Shown here: piece after piece, positions 16,956 through 26,485 of the stretch
Numbering within the stretch: the stretch's first letter is position 1
Layout: each line of letters begins with the position of its first letter
NCBI RefSeq assembly: GCF_001742225.1
Contig: NZ_CP017077.1
Coordinates: 558,001-622,000, forward strand
DNA from: Novosphingobium resinovorum
GTDB taxonomy: Bacteria; Pseudomonadota; Alphaproteobacteria; Sphingomonadales; Sphingomonadaceae
DNA length: 64,000 nt
Reading direction: 5' to 3'
Notes under the pieces: model-generated
Database searches by the model: none
The model's input: only the letters and a program-made list of their open reading frames with translations
What the model was told of the DNA's origin: nothing
Position numbers and translations under genes: made by a program

Positions 16956-17843
16956 ATGGCCCATTTCCGACTGGCGGTGTTGATCCTTCTACTTTGCATC
17001 GTACCGGAAGTCGCCGCGGCTGATCCTGCGCACCGCATTCGGACAGTGGAAATTATCAACATGCATACCGCGGACGTGCAACCCGCAGCATACATGGACC
17101 ACGTCACCGCTTCTACATCAGTGACAACTGTGCCAGAATTTCACCTCTACACACTCCGCCACGATCAGGTTGCCACCGGGGCGCAGACCTCGGACACCGC
17201 GCTGCAGCTAACGACAATACCGGGACATTCCCCTCATTCCGTACCGAAAGTTGTGCCAACAAGGTCATCGATCATGATTCCGGCCTGGCTATCGGACACC
17301 GCCGCTGACATTCCAACGGTTGCAAAAGGATCAGGCTGTACCGACCTGTCTTATCGTCCAACCGGATTTCTGAAACCGCAGGCCGAAATGCGCCGTGCGC
17401 GATACTACAGTGCTATGAGCGCCATTGCCTGCGAGCATGGAATTCCAGCAAGCCTCTTTGACGCGATGATCATTCAGGAGAGTCAGTACGATCCCGAAGC
17501 GGTGTCTCCCAGGAATGCGCGCGGGCTGATCCAGCTGATGCCGGGTACGGCCAGGGAGCTCGGTGTCGATCCCGCTGATCCGGCACAAAATCTGCGTGGC
17601 GGTGCGCGCTATCTGCGCCGGCAACTCGATAGGTTTGGACAAGTGCATCTGGCCCTTGCGGCGTACAACGCTGGCCCCGCACGCATCCGCGGCGATTCCA
17701 TTCCCGCGATCAGGGAGACGCGCGATTACGTATCGAATATTCTAAGTAACTGGTCTCGATTGGCCCGAAATCGCATCGTACCGTCCGGCCTCTCCTCTCC
17801 ACCTGAGACCTTAATTCGCAAGGCAAGCGTCTCGATATTCTAG
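16956..17843 (+). CDS. secreted lytic transglycosylase (SLT domain)
   Basis: 295 residues from ATG 16956, chosen because it begins a clean signal peptide (MAHFRLAVLILLLCIVPEV, cleavage after VAAA). A GTG 13 codons earlier would bury it. A poorly conserved periplasmic region of 130 residues precedes the SLT domain: ASLFDAMIIQESQYDPEAVS with the catalytic Glu at about residue 175, then ARGLIQLMPGTARELGV and LALAAYNAGPARI. The enzyme cleaves murein to 1,6-anhydro products. VirB1-like relatives open the wall for conjugation machinery, which fits the mobile setting, but no other conjugation gene is visible. Confidence 0.88.
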   Translation: MAHFRLAVLILLLCIVPEVAAADPAHRIRTVEIINMHTADVQPAAYMDHVTASTSVTTVPEFHLYTLRHDQVATGAQTSDTALQLTTIPGHSPHSVPKVVPTRSSIMIPAWLSDTAADIPTVAKGSGCTDLSYRPTGFLKPQAEMRRARYYSAMSAIACEHGIPASLFDAMIIQESQYDPEAVSPRNARGLIQLMPGTARELGVDPADPAQNLRGGARYLRRQLDRFGQVHLALAAYNAGPARIRGDSIPAIRETRDYVSNILSNWSRLARNRIVPSGLSSPPETLIRKASVSIF

Positions 17844-17886
17844 GTGTGTGGTCCCACGGTTTGATGGTGCGACCCCTTTCGTTGGG

Positions 17887-18886
17887 ATGGAAGGAAGCAT
17901 TATCGGACAGGCTCGTCACTGGAGCGCCACGACCACGCACACCGTCCAAGCAGCAATAAAGCGATCGCAAGCTTCGTTCGCGACGCTGAGCCGGGAGTTG
18001 GGAATCAATCCCAAGACGGTGGCGAAGTGGAGGAAGCGAGCGATGGTCTGGGACCTGAAGACCGGGCCGAAGGCCCCTCATTCAACGACCTTGACAGAAG
18101 CCGAGGAGGCGAGGGTTGCCGCGTTCCGGCGTCACACGCTGCTGCCCCTGGATGACTACCTCTACGTGGTTGCAGCCGTCGATCCCGCATCTGACACGGG
18201 CAGCTTTGCACCGCTGCCTTCAGCCGCACGGCATCTCCCGCTTGCCGGACGCTGAGGGCGACAAGCCGAAGCATCAGCGCCTCAAGCGCTATCCCGTTGG
18301 CTTCTTTCACATCGATATCGCCGAGGTGAAGACCGCCGAAGACAGGCCGTATCTCTTCGTTGGGATCCACCGCACCAGCGGGTTAGCGGTCACACAACCG
18401 GTCGACAAGGCTGATCGGCGAGCAGCATGGGAGTTCCTGGAGCACCTGCTGAAATCCGCGCCGTACCAGATCCACACGATCCTGACCGATAGTGGCATCC
18501 AATCCGCCGAGCAGCCGTGCAAACGGAACACTGCATGGTCCCGCCAAATCTGCTCCGACATGGTCTGTGACGCAAACGGCATCGAGCACCGGCTCACCAA
18601 ACCGAATCACCTGTGGACTAACGGTCAGGTCGAGCGGATGAACCGGACCATCAAGAAGGCGACCGCCAAGCGCTTCCATTCCGAGAGCCACGACGAACTC
18701 CGAACGCCTCTTGCCGGGTTCATGGCCGTCTACAACTTTGGCCGTCGGCTCAAGACGCTGAGCGGTCTCACACCCTACGAATACATCGCCAAATTCTGGA
18801 TGGCAGAGCCAGAACGGTTCATCGTCAACCCGATCCACCAGATGCCGGGACTAAACACCTGGTGCCAAGACAGAAGCGATCTCTAG
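17887..18886 (+). pseudogene. IS481-family transposase with a frameshift
   Basis: Frame 1 from ATG 17887 gives an N-terminal helix-turn-helix (QASFATLSRELGINPKTVAK) and runs to LPLDDYLYV. One extra base near 18165 shifts the frame. Frame 2 then carries LQPSIPHLTRAALHRCLQPH and the DDE core: GFFHIDIAEVKTAEDRPYLF (first Asp), HTILTDSGIQ (second Asp) and LWTNGQVERMNRTIKKAT (Glu), ending HQMPGLNTW. Upstream, 17845-17876 (starting TGTGTGGTCCCACGG) looks like the left terminal repeat of this element type; no matching right end was found. The enzyme cannot be made without frameshifting. Confidence 0.85.
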
Positions 18887-19043
18887 TAAGCCGGCAAGCC
18901 CGAGCCCTCGAATACGAAGACCTTGATCACCGCGGTCACCCGGAGGCGGCCATACTATCGCCTGCGCGAGTTGGAATGGTGCGGCGGCCTGACAAACTAC
19001 ATCGACATCCATTTCTGAAAGCGGCCCATCGGCATGGCCCGGC

Positions 19044-19820
19044 TCATCCGGGAACGTGCAGGCGGGCGAAGTCGCCTTCGATCGAGCGGTCCAGCATCTC
19101 CCGATATTCTGCAAAATAGAGCATGTCGGGCGTGATCAGGCCAAGCGGTGCGTCCTCCCCATCGCGCAGTTTGCGCAAGGCGATGGGCGCAGCGGCCGGC
19201 ACCAGCTGCGAGCCATGGCCCACTTCGAGGGTCGTCAGGATGCCGAACAGTCCGCCATCGATCGTCGGGCGCGACAGGATGGCGAGGCGGTACTGCCCCT
19301 GCTCGTTGGTGACGAGATAGATGTGGCCCGAGAGGTTGGGCATGGAAATCTGACCGGCCTGCTCGAACCGGGAATCCGAACGGCCCGATTCAGCAAAGCC
19401 GAGGCAGGCTCTCTCCGCAACCCAGCGGATCGTCGTCAGGTATGCGAACAGGCCGCCTGCGGTGCCGAAGCTGGGCCGGACGGTGAGATAGCATCCCTCC
19501 AGCCAGGTCACGGCCGAGCGGGCGTAAGCCCCCATCGCCTCGGGCGCGACGTCACCGCCGGTCGGCGCCACTGGCGCAGAGCCGGGACGAAGGCTGACGC
19601 CCAGCGCTTCCTCGATCCGCAGGAGTGTGGCGAGCGTGAAGGCCCGTTTGCCCGCCAGAGCTTTTTCCAGCGTCGATAGGCTGATGCGCGCCATGTCCGC
19701 CAGCGCCTGGCGCGACAAACGGCGCCGGGCGATTTCCTCGCGTACGCGCCGCGCGGTCTCGGCGCTTTCTACTGAGAGGCCCTCGGCGTCTGGCCGGTCA
19801 TCTCCTAGGGTCGTGTCCAT
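19044..19820 (-). CDS. XRE-family regulator of the sortase locus
   Basis: 258 residues from ATG 19820. An N-terminal Cro/C1 helix-turn-helix spans about residues 24-76 (LSRQALADMARISLSTLEKA, then RAFTLATLLRIEEALGV). A 170-residue C-terminal domain follows with WLEGCYLTVRPSF, HIYLVTNEQGQYRLAIL and GLITPDMLYFAEYREML, likely a ligand or signal-sensing module. It is transcribed divergently from the LPQTG protein and sortase, 156 bases apart, so it probably controls them and itself. Tandem 10-bp repeats abut its start codon, leaving no room for a normal ribosome-binding site. An ATG six codons upstream (19838) is an alternative start lying inside the repeats. Confidence 0.8.
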   Translation of the reverse strand: MDTTLGDDRPDAEGLSVESAETARRVREEIARRRLSRQALADMARISLSTLEKALAGKRAFTLATLLRIEEALGVSLRPGSAPVAPTGGDVAPEAMGAYARSAVTWLEGCYLTVRPSFGTAGGLFAYLTTIRWVAERACLGFAESGRSDSRFEQAGQISMPNLSGHIYLVTNEQGQYRLAILSRPTIDGGLFGILTTLEVGHGSQLVPAAAPIALRKLRDGEDAPLGLITPDMLYFAEYREMLDRSIEGDFARLHVPG

Positions 19821-19850
19821 GCGTACATATGCGCACATATCCGCACATTG
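19821..19850. repeat. three tandem 10-bp repeats, likely operator
   Basis: GCGTACATAT, GCGCACATAT and CCGCACATTG follow each other directly, a 10-base period matching one helical turn. They lie in the divergent promoter region and touch the regulator ATG at 19820. Autoregulation by the XRE protein is the natural reading, inferred from position only. Confidence 0.6.
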
Positions 19851-19976
19851 CGTCAATCCTTCCGCTAGTTTGCGTCGCCGTGCGCAAGGCTCGGCAGGAA
19901 CCGGCTGAAACTGCTCGTGGCTGTGTGCACCGCCCTGCGCATAGAGGGTGGGCTCCCCAGTCGCAGGAGCCATCCG

Positions 19977-22124
19977 ATGCCGCATTCACTCTCTCTCCGT
20001 CGCGCCCTGATCCCCGCCGCCGTGCTGGCCTTCGGGGCTCCCATTGCGCTTGCCGTTGACGCAACCACCGTGGCCGCTGCCGACGAGAGCGCCTCCGACG
20101 ACGCTTCGGGCGATGAGGGGCCCGCCACCGGCACCCTGATGCTGCGTGGCCAAGGCATCGTCCGGAGCATGCCCGCCGTGCGCCTCGGCACCGACATCGA
20201 CGTGACCGTGACCGGTCAGACGGCCCGCGTGCGCGTGGTCCAGGCGTTCCGCAACACCTCGGGCAAGTGGATGGAGGCCAGCTACCTTTATCCACTGCCG
20301 CAGGACGGTGCGGTGGATTCGCTCAGGATGGTGGTAGGCCAGCGCGTGATCGTCGGCCACATAGAGCCCCGCGAAAAGGCCCGCGCCACTTACGAGGCGG
20401 CGAAAGCGAGCGGGCGCAAGGCGGGCCTCGTCGAGCAGCAGCGACCCAACATGTTCACCACCATGGTCGCCAACGTCGGCCCGGGCGAGACGGTGCTGAT
20501 CGCCATCGAGTATCAGGCCCCGGTAGCCCAGGCCGACGGTACCTTCTCGCTCCGGCTGCCGCTGGTCGTCGGCCCGCGTTATACACCGCCGCACACGCTG
20601 GGAACGGTGGATGCCGTGGCCGATGCTAATGCCGTCACCGCCGCCCCGGTGCTCACTCCGGGACTTGGAGAAACGGTCAACCCGACGTCGATTGCGATCC
20701 GTCTCGCCCCCGGTTTCGAGGTCGCCAACCTCATCAGCCGCTACCACCGCGTCAATATCACCGGTCCACTCGGCGATCGCACGATCAAGCTGGACGGCAG
20801 TGTCCCGGCAGACCGGGACTTCGTTCTGGAATGGCGCTCCGCCTCCGCCGATCCCACACTTGGCCTGTTTGCGCAGCATACCGCCAAGGGCGATTATGTG
20901 ATGGCCTCGGTGACCCCGCCCGCCGACACCTCCTCGCTGCCGACACCTCCGCGCGAGATGGTGTTCGTGATCGACAACAGCGGCTCGATGGGCGGCGATT
21001 CGATGGAAGAGGCCAAGGCCAGCCTGCTCCATGCGCTGGGTACGCTGCGACCGCAGGACCACTTCAACGTGATCCGCTTCGACGATACTATGACTCGGCT
21101 GTTCGACCACAGCGTCGCCGCCACGCCTGACCAGGTCGCTCTCGCCCGGCGCTTCGCCGGATCGCTGGAGGCGCAGGGCGGAACGGAGATGCTGCCCGCG
21201 CTCAAGGCGGCGCTGGCGGATGCCGCGACCGGTGGCGGCAGCGATCCATCCATCCTGCGCCAGATCGTGTTCCTGACCGACGGGGAAATCTCCAACGAGC
21301 GCGAGATGGTAGCCGCGATCGGCGCCGATGGGGGCCGCAGCCATGTCTTCATGGTCGGTATAGGCTCGGCGCCAAACGACTACCTGATGGAGCGCATGTC
21401 GACGATCGGCGGGGGGCTCTACACGCATATCGGCGCCTCGGGGGAAGTCACCGCCAAGATGATGCCGCTGCTCGACGTGCTCAGTCATCCCGCAGTGCGC
21501 GACCTCTCCGTGCGGGTTGAAGGCGGTTCGCTCGAGCTCACCCCCTCGCGCCTTCCGGACGTCTATGCCGGCAGGCCGCTGGTGCTGGTGGGGCGTACCG
21601 ACCACCTTTCGGGCACCCTGACCGTGAGCGGCACGATCGGCGGCAAGGCGTGGGAGCGACGTGTCGATCTGGCGAGCGCTCTGCCTAGCCCGGCCATAGA
21701 AAAAGTCTGGGCCCGCAGCCGCATCAGCGACATCGAGGCAGACCGCGCGCTCGGCAAACTGGAAGACGAACAGGCCGATGCCGAAGTCGAACGGATCGGC
21801 ATGGAAAGCACCATCGTCACCAGTCGCACCAGCCTCGTCGCGGTTGACGAAACACCGTCTCGCCCCGCCGGCGCCCGTCTGACGCGTGAGGAACTGCCGA
21901 TCAACCTGCCGGCGGGCTGGGACTTCGACACTCTCTTCGGCCAGGGTGCTGCTTCGGACGTCGCTGATCCACAAGGTTCGGGCGATAGCGCCGCGATGCA
22001 GGCTGCGGCGCTGGAACTGCCCCAGACAGGCACCGGTTTTCTCGGTCTGCTCGGCCGGGGCCTAGCCCTCCTGCTCGCGAGCCTTGCCGGTTTCGCCTGC
22101 CTGCTGCGCCGGAGGGCGGCATGA
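19977..22124 (+). CDS. VIT/VWA surface protein with LPQTG sorting signal (sortase target)
   Basis: 715 residues from ATG 19977, preceded by AGGAG. Order: signal peptide (ALIPAAVLAFGAPIALAVDA), VIT domain at about 45-180 (VRVVQAFRNTSGKWMEASYL, YPLPQDGAVDSLRM), VWA domain from about residue 325 with the MIDAS motif DNSGSMGG and later LTDGEISNE, then a 150-residue tail. The C-terminus is a classical cell-wall sorting signal: LPQTG at residues 681-685, a hydrophobic helix (LLGRGLALLLASLAGFACLL) and RRRAA. The architecture is that of the proteobacterial sortase target family. The protein is presumably cut at LPQTG and transferred to an unknown amine acceptor, probably in the periplasm. The sortase gene overlaps its stop. 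Confidence 0.92.
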   Translation: MPHSLSLRRALIPAAVLAFGAPIALAVDATTVAAADESASDDASGDEGPATGTLMLRGQGIVRSMPAVRLGTDIDVTVTGQTARVRVVQAFRNTSGKWMEASYLYPLPQDGAVDSLRMVVGQRVIVGHIEPREKARATYEAAKASGRKAGLVEQQRPNMFTTMVANVGPGETVLIAIEYQAPVAQADGTFSLRLPLVVGPRYTPPHTLGTVDAVADANAVTAAPVLTPGLGETVNPTSIAIRLAPGFEVANLISRYHRVNITGPLGDRTIKLDGSVPADRDFVLEWRSASADPTLGLFAQHTAKGDYVMASVTPPADTSSLPTPPREMVFVIDNSGSMGGDSMEEAKASLLHALGTLRPQDHFNVIRFDDTMTRLFDHSVAATPDQVALARRFAGSLEAQGGTEMLPALKAALADAATGGGSDPSILRQIVFLTDGEISNEREMVAAIGADGGRSHVFMVGIGSAPNDYLMERMSTIGGGLYTHIGASGEVTAKMMPLLDVLSHPAVRDLSVRVEGGSLELTPSRLPDVYAGRPLVLVGRTDHLSGTLTVSGTIGGKAWERRVDLASALPSPAIEKVWARSRISDIEADRALGKLEDEQADAEVERIGMESTIVTSRTSLVAVDETPSRPAGARLTREELPINLPAGWDFDTLFGQGAASDVADPQGSGDSAAMQAAALELPQTGTGFLGLLGRGLALLLASLAGFACLLRRRAA

Positions 22125-22732
22125 GCCGCGCCGGCAAACTTGCGCGCCGTTCGAGAGCGGCCCTTTGCGGGCATGGCGTCGCGGCGACCCTGTTGCTGGC
22201 GTTATGCCTGGGCGGAATGGTCGAAATCGGCAGGGTGCTGTACATCCCCGCCAAGGCAGCGGTCGCACAAGCACTGCTGGACCATGCCTTCGAGGCGAGT
22301 CTTGTCGACCACCGGCCCCGCAGGCCCTGGCCCTGGGCCGATACCGCGCCCGTCGCGCGTATATCGGTTGCAAGGCTGGGCGTGACGCGCATCGTTCTCG
22401 GCGGAGGATCGGGCCAAGCCCTCGCTTTCGGCCCGACGCTGCTCCCGGCCGGGGCAATGCCAGGGCACGCCGGCACCGCCGTTATAGCCGCTCACCGCGA
22501 CACCCATTTCAGATTTCTGCATGACATGCGCACAGGTGATTTTGTCACCCTTCAGACGCGCGAGGGGACGCTGCTGCGCTACCGAGTGACCGGTACGAGC
22601 ATCGTGCGGTGGGACCGCTATGCTCCGCCGGATGATTCAATGGGCGAACGGCTTGACCTTGCGACCTGCTATCCTTTCGACGCGATCCGCAGCGGTCCCT
22701 GGCGCTATGTTGTCCATACCGAGTCGCTGTAA
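22121..22732 (+). CDS. class GN (Gram-negative) sortase
   Basis: 203 residues. The start overlaps the target gene stop (ATGA), so the two are coupled. An N-terminal membrane segment (VAATLLLALCLGGMVEIGRV, about 20-40) is followed by the sortase beta barrel: PAGAMPGHAGTAVIAAHRDT with catalytic His125, and RLDLATCYPFDAIRSGPWRY with Cys183 in the TxTC-like motif and Arg190/Arg195. The enzyme should recognise LPQTG on the adjacent protein. Gram-negatives lack the thick wall that is the usual acceptor, so its attachment target is unclear. Confidence 0.93.
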   Translation: MSRAGKLARRSRAALCGHGVAATLLLALCLGGMVEIGRVLYIPAKAAVAQALLDHAFEASLVDHRPRRPWPWADTAPVARISVARLGVTRIVLGGGSGQALAFGPTLLPAGAMPGHAGTAVIAAHRDTHFRFLHDMRTGDFVTLQTREGTLLRYRVTGTSIVRWDRYAPPDDSMGERLDLATCYPFDAIRSGPWRYVVHTESL

Positions 22733-23061
22733 ATGCCTTCCTTGCCGTACCGTTTACACCTCGCGACCCAGATTTGATCGCCGAGCGTCTCATAAGGGAT
22801 CGGCCATGGGAACGGCTGCTAGGCGCAGGTCGGCCTGGAAGCTGTGGTACGCCTCGCTGGCGGGCGCCTGACAACGTGAGCGAGGGACGGGCCTTAAAGT
22901 CGCACTTGCTAGCGAACTTGTGAGCCGTCTCTTTGCGGGCGGCATCACGGTTTTTGGCGCAGGACGTGATCTGCGCGCCCTTTCCAAGTGAAGAAGTGCT
23001 TGCTCCAGCTACATAATCAACGCAAGCGAAGGCTTTCCCGGGTTCTTGTTGTGGACGCTAC
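22733..23061. other. intergenic region, no gene seen
   Basis: About 330 bases between the sortase and the first kinase. It should hold the promoter of the signalling operon, but I see no strong sigma-70 or EcfG match. A 21-codon frame at 22806 is not convincing. Confidence 0.4.
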
Positions 23062-26000
23062 ATGAGATTCAATCCTGCCCGCATCGAGGCCCATTATGAC
23101 CATGGATCGCGCCGGGGGATGGACCCTTGGACAATGCTTGGCCTGGCGATGGCCGTCGTTTTCTTTATCGGCAGCGGCAGCGTCGCGTACATGAATGTGA
23201 CTGTGCTGCGCGACGATATGCGCAAGATCGTTCATTCACACGAAGTCATCGTCGGGATGAACGATCTCACGTCCTCCATGCAGGATGCCGAAACCGGGCA
23301 GCGGGGGTATCTCCTGACTGGAAACGAGAGGTATCTCGCTCCCTATCGTGCGGCCCTGTCCGACATCGATGCCCGCTTCGCGACGATTGCGACCTTGACC
23401 CGGGACAATCCCGATCAGCAGGCCCGTGTTGCGCCGCTGCGCGCTCGCATCGACGGCAAGCTGGCTGAACTGAAGGAAACGATCGCACTCCGGCAGTCCG
23501 GCGGCACTACGCAGGCGCTGGCGATCGTCAACAGCGATCGCGGCAAGATCGAGATGGACGAGCTGCGCGCGCAGCTGGGTGTCATGAAGCAGGAGGAAAT
23601 CCGCCTGCGCACCGAACGCATCGCCGAGATGGAGCAGGCGTACCGCTCGGCGTGGGTGAGCGGATTGCTTTCCAGCCTGCTGGGGATCGCGCTGACCCTG
23701 ATCATCGGCCTGCTGATGTACCGCTCCGCCGTAGCCAATCGCAAGCGGCAGTGGCTACAGACTGGCCAGGTCGAGATGGCCGCCGCGTTGCTTGGCGATC
23801 AGCCGATCGACACGCTGGGGGATGGCATTCTCGGTTTCCTCGTCCGCTATCTTGGGGCGCAGGCCGGCGCCGTGTTCTCGTCCGAGAACGGACATTTCCG
23901 CCGCGTCGCCGCTTACGGAGTGGCGCCTGATGCCCAGATCATCGAGCGGTTCAATCGCAAGCAGGGATTGCTCGGCCAGGTTGCGGTGGACGGCGAGCCG
24001 GTGGTGCTCAGCGACATTCCCGACGGCTATCTGACGATCGGCTCTTCGCTTGGGAGCGACAAGCCGCGCCATCTGGTCATTGCTCCTGCCAGCGCCGACG
24101 GTTCGGTCCAGGGTGTGATCGAACTTGGCTTTCTCCAGCGGGTGGATGAGGACGTACTGGCGTTTCTTGCCGAAGCGTCCAGTTCGATGGGCAGTGCGAT
24201 CCGCTCGGCTCGCTACCGATCGCAGCTTCAGCATCACGCCGAGGAACTGCAGGTGCAAAGCGAGGAACTTCGGGTTTCCAACGAGGAACTGGAGGAGCAG
24301 GGACGCGCGCTCAAGGAATCCCAGGCCAGCCTCGAGCAGCAGCAGGTGGAACTGGAGCAGACCAACTCGCAGCTCGAAGAGCAGGCGCAGCTGCTTGAGA
24401 ACCAGCGCGACGATCTCGCCAGCTCGAACGCAGCGGTCGAGGCCAAGGCGGCCGAACTGGAACAAGCAAGCCGCTACAAGAGTGACTTCCTGGCAAACAT
24501 GAGCCACGAACTGCGCACTCCGCTCAATTCGCTGCTGATTCTCTCGAAGTTGCTGGGCGATAACCGCAGCGAGAATCTGACCGATGAACAGGTCCAGTTC
24601 GCCCGGACCATCGAATCCGCAGGCAACGACCTGCTGGCGCTCATCAATGATATTCTCGACCTTTCGAAAATTGAGGCCGGGCATCTCCAGATCCGTCCGG
24701 AAGCCGTGCTCGTCGAACGGTTCGCGCGGGATTTACGCCCGGTATTCGAACCGGTGGCGGCAGATCGCGGCCTTGGCTTCTCGGTCACGGTAGACCCCGC
24801 TGTGCCCGGCGAAATCGAAACGGATCGCCAGCGTCTCGAGCAGATTCTCAAAAACCTGCTCTCCAATGCCTTCAAGTTCACCGAGCGCGGGTATGTCACG
24901 CTGGAGATCGCGCTCGCCGGGCAGGGGCAGGTCTCTTTCACAGTGGTCGATACCGGCATCGGCATACCGCATGAGCAGCAGAAGGCCATCTTCGAAGCTT
25001 TCCGGCAAGCTGACGGAACCATCAGCCGCAAATTTGGCGGTACCGGTCTCGGACTGTCGATTTCGCGCGAACTGGCGCGGCTGCTCGGCGGCTCCATTGC
25101 CCTGACCAGTATCGTTGGCGAAGGCAGCCGCTTCACGCTGACGATCCCGCTGACCTTAGATCCGGCTCGGCTGGCGGAGGTGTCCTTGCCCGTGCCAGCC
25201 GCAGCGCCCCAGCCCAATTCGGCGCAGCCGCGTGCCGTGCCGATCGTGAGGCAGGTTGAGGACGATCGCGAGGTGCTCGGCGCCGGACAGCGGGTTTTGC
25301 TTGTAGTGGAGGACGACGCGGCATTCGCGGGAATCGTGCGCGACATGTCGCGCGAGATGGGCTTCCAGTGTCTTGTCACCGGCACGGCCGAAGAAGCTCT
25401 GCACCTTGCCCGCAAGTTCAAGCCACATGCGGTCGTGCTTGACGTGGGATTGCCCGATCAATCAGGCCTTGCCCTGCTCGACCGCTTGAAGCAGGACGTC
25501 GAGACGCGTCACATTCCGGTTCACGTGGTTTCAGGCAGCGATCATACCCAGACCGCTCTGGCGCTCGGGGCGATCGGCTACCTGGTCAAGCCGGTGAAGC
25601 GCGAGGAACTGGCGGGCGTGCTGGAGGCGCTGGCCGCCAAGCTTTCCTCCGATGTGCAGCGGGTTCTCATTGTCGAGGACGACGCGGTGCAGCGCGACGC
25701 GGTCAGCCGTTTGCTGGCTACCGGCCATGTCGAGACAGTTGGCGTCGCCAGCGCCGCCGAATGCCTTGCGGCGCTGCGCGAGACGACCTTCGACTGCATG
25801 GTCCTCGACCTCAATTTGCCTGATGCCAGCGGGTTCAGCCTCCTGGAAACACTCAGCAAGGAAGGTGCGTACGCCTTCCCGCCCGTGATCGTCTATACCG
25901 GACATGATTTGTCGCCCGAGGATGAGCAGCGGCTGCGGCGCTATTCCGACTCCATCATCATCAAGGGCGCGCGCTCACCCGAACGGCTGCTCGACGAGGT

Positions 26001-26475
26001 TTCGCTGTTCCTCCATCAGGTCGTGACGGACTTGCCGGCCGAGCAGCAGACGATGATCCGCGCGGCCCGTAATCGTGATGCGATCCTGGAAGGCCGGCGA
26101 ATTCTGGTCGTCGAGGACGATGTGCGCAACGTATTTTCCCTTACCAACATCCTCGAGCCGCAAGGCGCCAGCGTGGAGATCGCCCGCAATGGCCAAGAGG
26201 CGCTCGACGCGCTCGATGCCTCGGCATCCGAGCCTGCCAAGCGCATTGACCTCGTGCTGATGGACGTGATGATGCCGGTAATGGACGGGCTCACCGCCAC
26301 TCGCGCGTTGCGGCAGGATCCCCGCTGGTCAAAGCTGCCGATCATCGCCTTGACCGCCAAGGCGATGCCGGACGACCAGGAACGGTGCATCGAGGCCGGC
26401 GCCAACGACTACATGGCAAAGCCGCTGGAAGTCGACAAGCTGCTCAGCCTGGTGCGCGTATGGATGCCGCGGTGA
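23062..26475 (+). CDS. CHASE3-GAF hybrid histidine kinase with three receiver domains
   Basis: 1137 residues. TM1 is about 25-45; a periplasmic CHASE3 sensor of about 150 residues follows (MQDAETGQRGYLLTGNERYL) and TM2 is about 198-222. Then a GAF domain (LIGSSLGSDKPRHLVIAP region), a long Gln/Glu coiled coil (410-470) and HisKA with phosphoacceptor His482 (FLANMSHELRTPLN). HATPase follows (NLLSNAFKFTERG, DTGIGIP, GGTGLGLSI). Three receivers end the protein with acceptor Asp at about 794 (LDVGLPDQSG), 916 (LDLNLPDASG) and 1068 (MDVMMPVMDG). It heads a four-gene operon with CheR ten bases downstream. The ligand is unknown. Several receivers suggest branching or multi-step phosphotransfer. Confidence 0.95.
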   Translation: MRFNPARIEAHYDHGSRRGMDPWTMLGLAMAVVFFIGSGSVAYMNVTVLRDDMRKIVHSHEVIVGMNDLTSSMQDAETGQRGYLLTGNERYLAPYRAALSDIDARFATIATLTRDNPDQQARVAPLRARIDGKLAELKETIALRQSGGTTQALAIVNSDRGKIEMDELRAQLGVMKQEEIRLRTERIAEMEQAYRSAWVSGLLSSLLGIALTLIIGLLMYRSAVANRKRQWLQTGQVEMAAALLGDQPIDTLGDGILGFLVRYLGAQAGAVFSSENGHFRRVAAYGVAPDAQIIERFNRKQGLLGQVAVDGEPVVLSDIPDGYLTIGSSLGSDKPRHLVIAPASADGSVQGVIELGFLQRVDEDVLAFLAEASSSMGSAIRSARYRSQLQHHAEELQVQSEELRVSNEELEEQGRALKESQASLEQQQVELEQTNSQLEEQAQLLENQRDDLASSNAAVEAKAAELEQASRYKSDFLANMSHELRTPLNSLLILSKLLGDNRSENLTDEQVQFARTIESAGNDLLALINDILDLSKIEAGHLQIRPEAVLVERFARDLRPVFEPVAADRGLGFSVTVDPAVPGEIETDRQRLEQILKNLLSNAFKFTERGYVTLEIALAGQGQVSFTVVDTGIGIPHEQQKAIFEAFRQADGTISRKFGGTGLGLSISRELARLLGGSIALTSIVGEGSRFTLTIPLTLDPARLAEVSLPVPAAAPQPNSAQPRAVPIVRQVEDDREVLGAGQRVLLVVEDDAAFAGIVRDMSREMGFQCLVTGTAEEALHLARKFKPHAVVLDVGLPDQSGLALLDRLKQDVETRHIPVHVVSGSDHTQTALALGAIGYLVKPVKREELAGVLEALAAKLSSDVQRVLIVEDDAVQRDAVSRLLATGHVETVGVASAAECLAALRETTFDCMVLDLNLPDASGFSLLETLSKEGAYAFPPVIVYTGHDLSPEDEQRLRRYSDSIIIKGARSPERLLDEVSLFLHQVVTDLPAEQQTMIRAARNRDAILEGRRILVVEDDVRNVFSLTNILEPQGASVEIARNGQEALDALDASASEPAKRIDLVLMDVMMPVMDGLTATRALRQDPRWSKLPIIALTAKAMPDDQERCIEAGANDYMAKPLEVDKLLSLVRVWMPR

Positions 26476-26485
26476 TCATGAGGTC

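Noticed and set aside
16956..17843. Lytic transglycosylase as evidence of a type IV secretion or conjugation locus
   Set aside because: No VirB/Tra, relaxase or coupling-protein gene is visible nearby, so it is called only as a transglycosylase.
19986..21974. A 662-codon open frame on the minus strand
   Set aside because: Antisense of the LPQTG VIT/VWA gene, whose sense product is full of recognised motifs.
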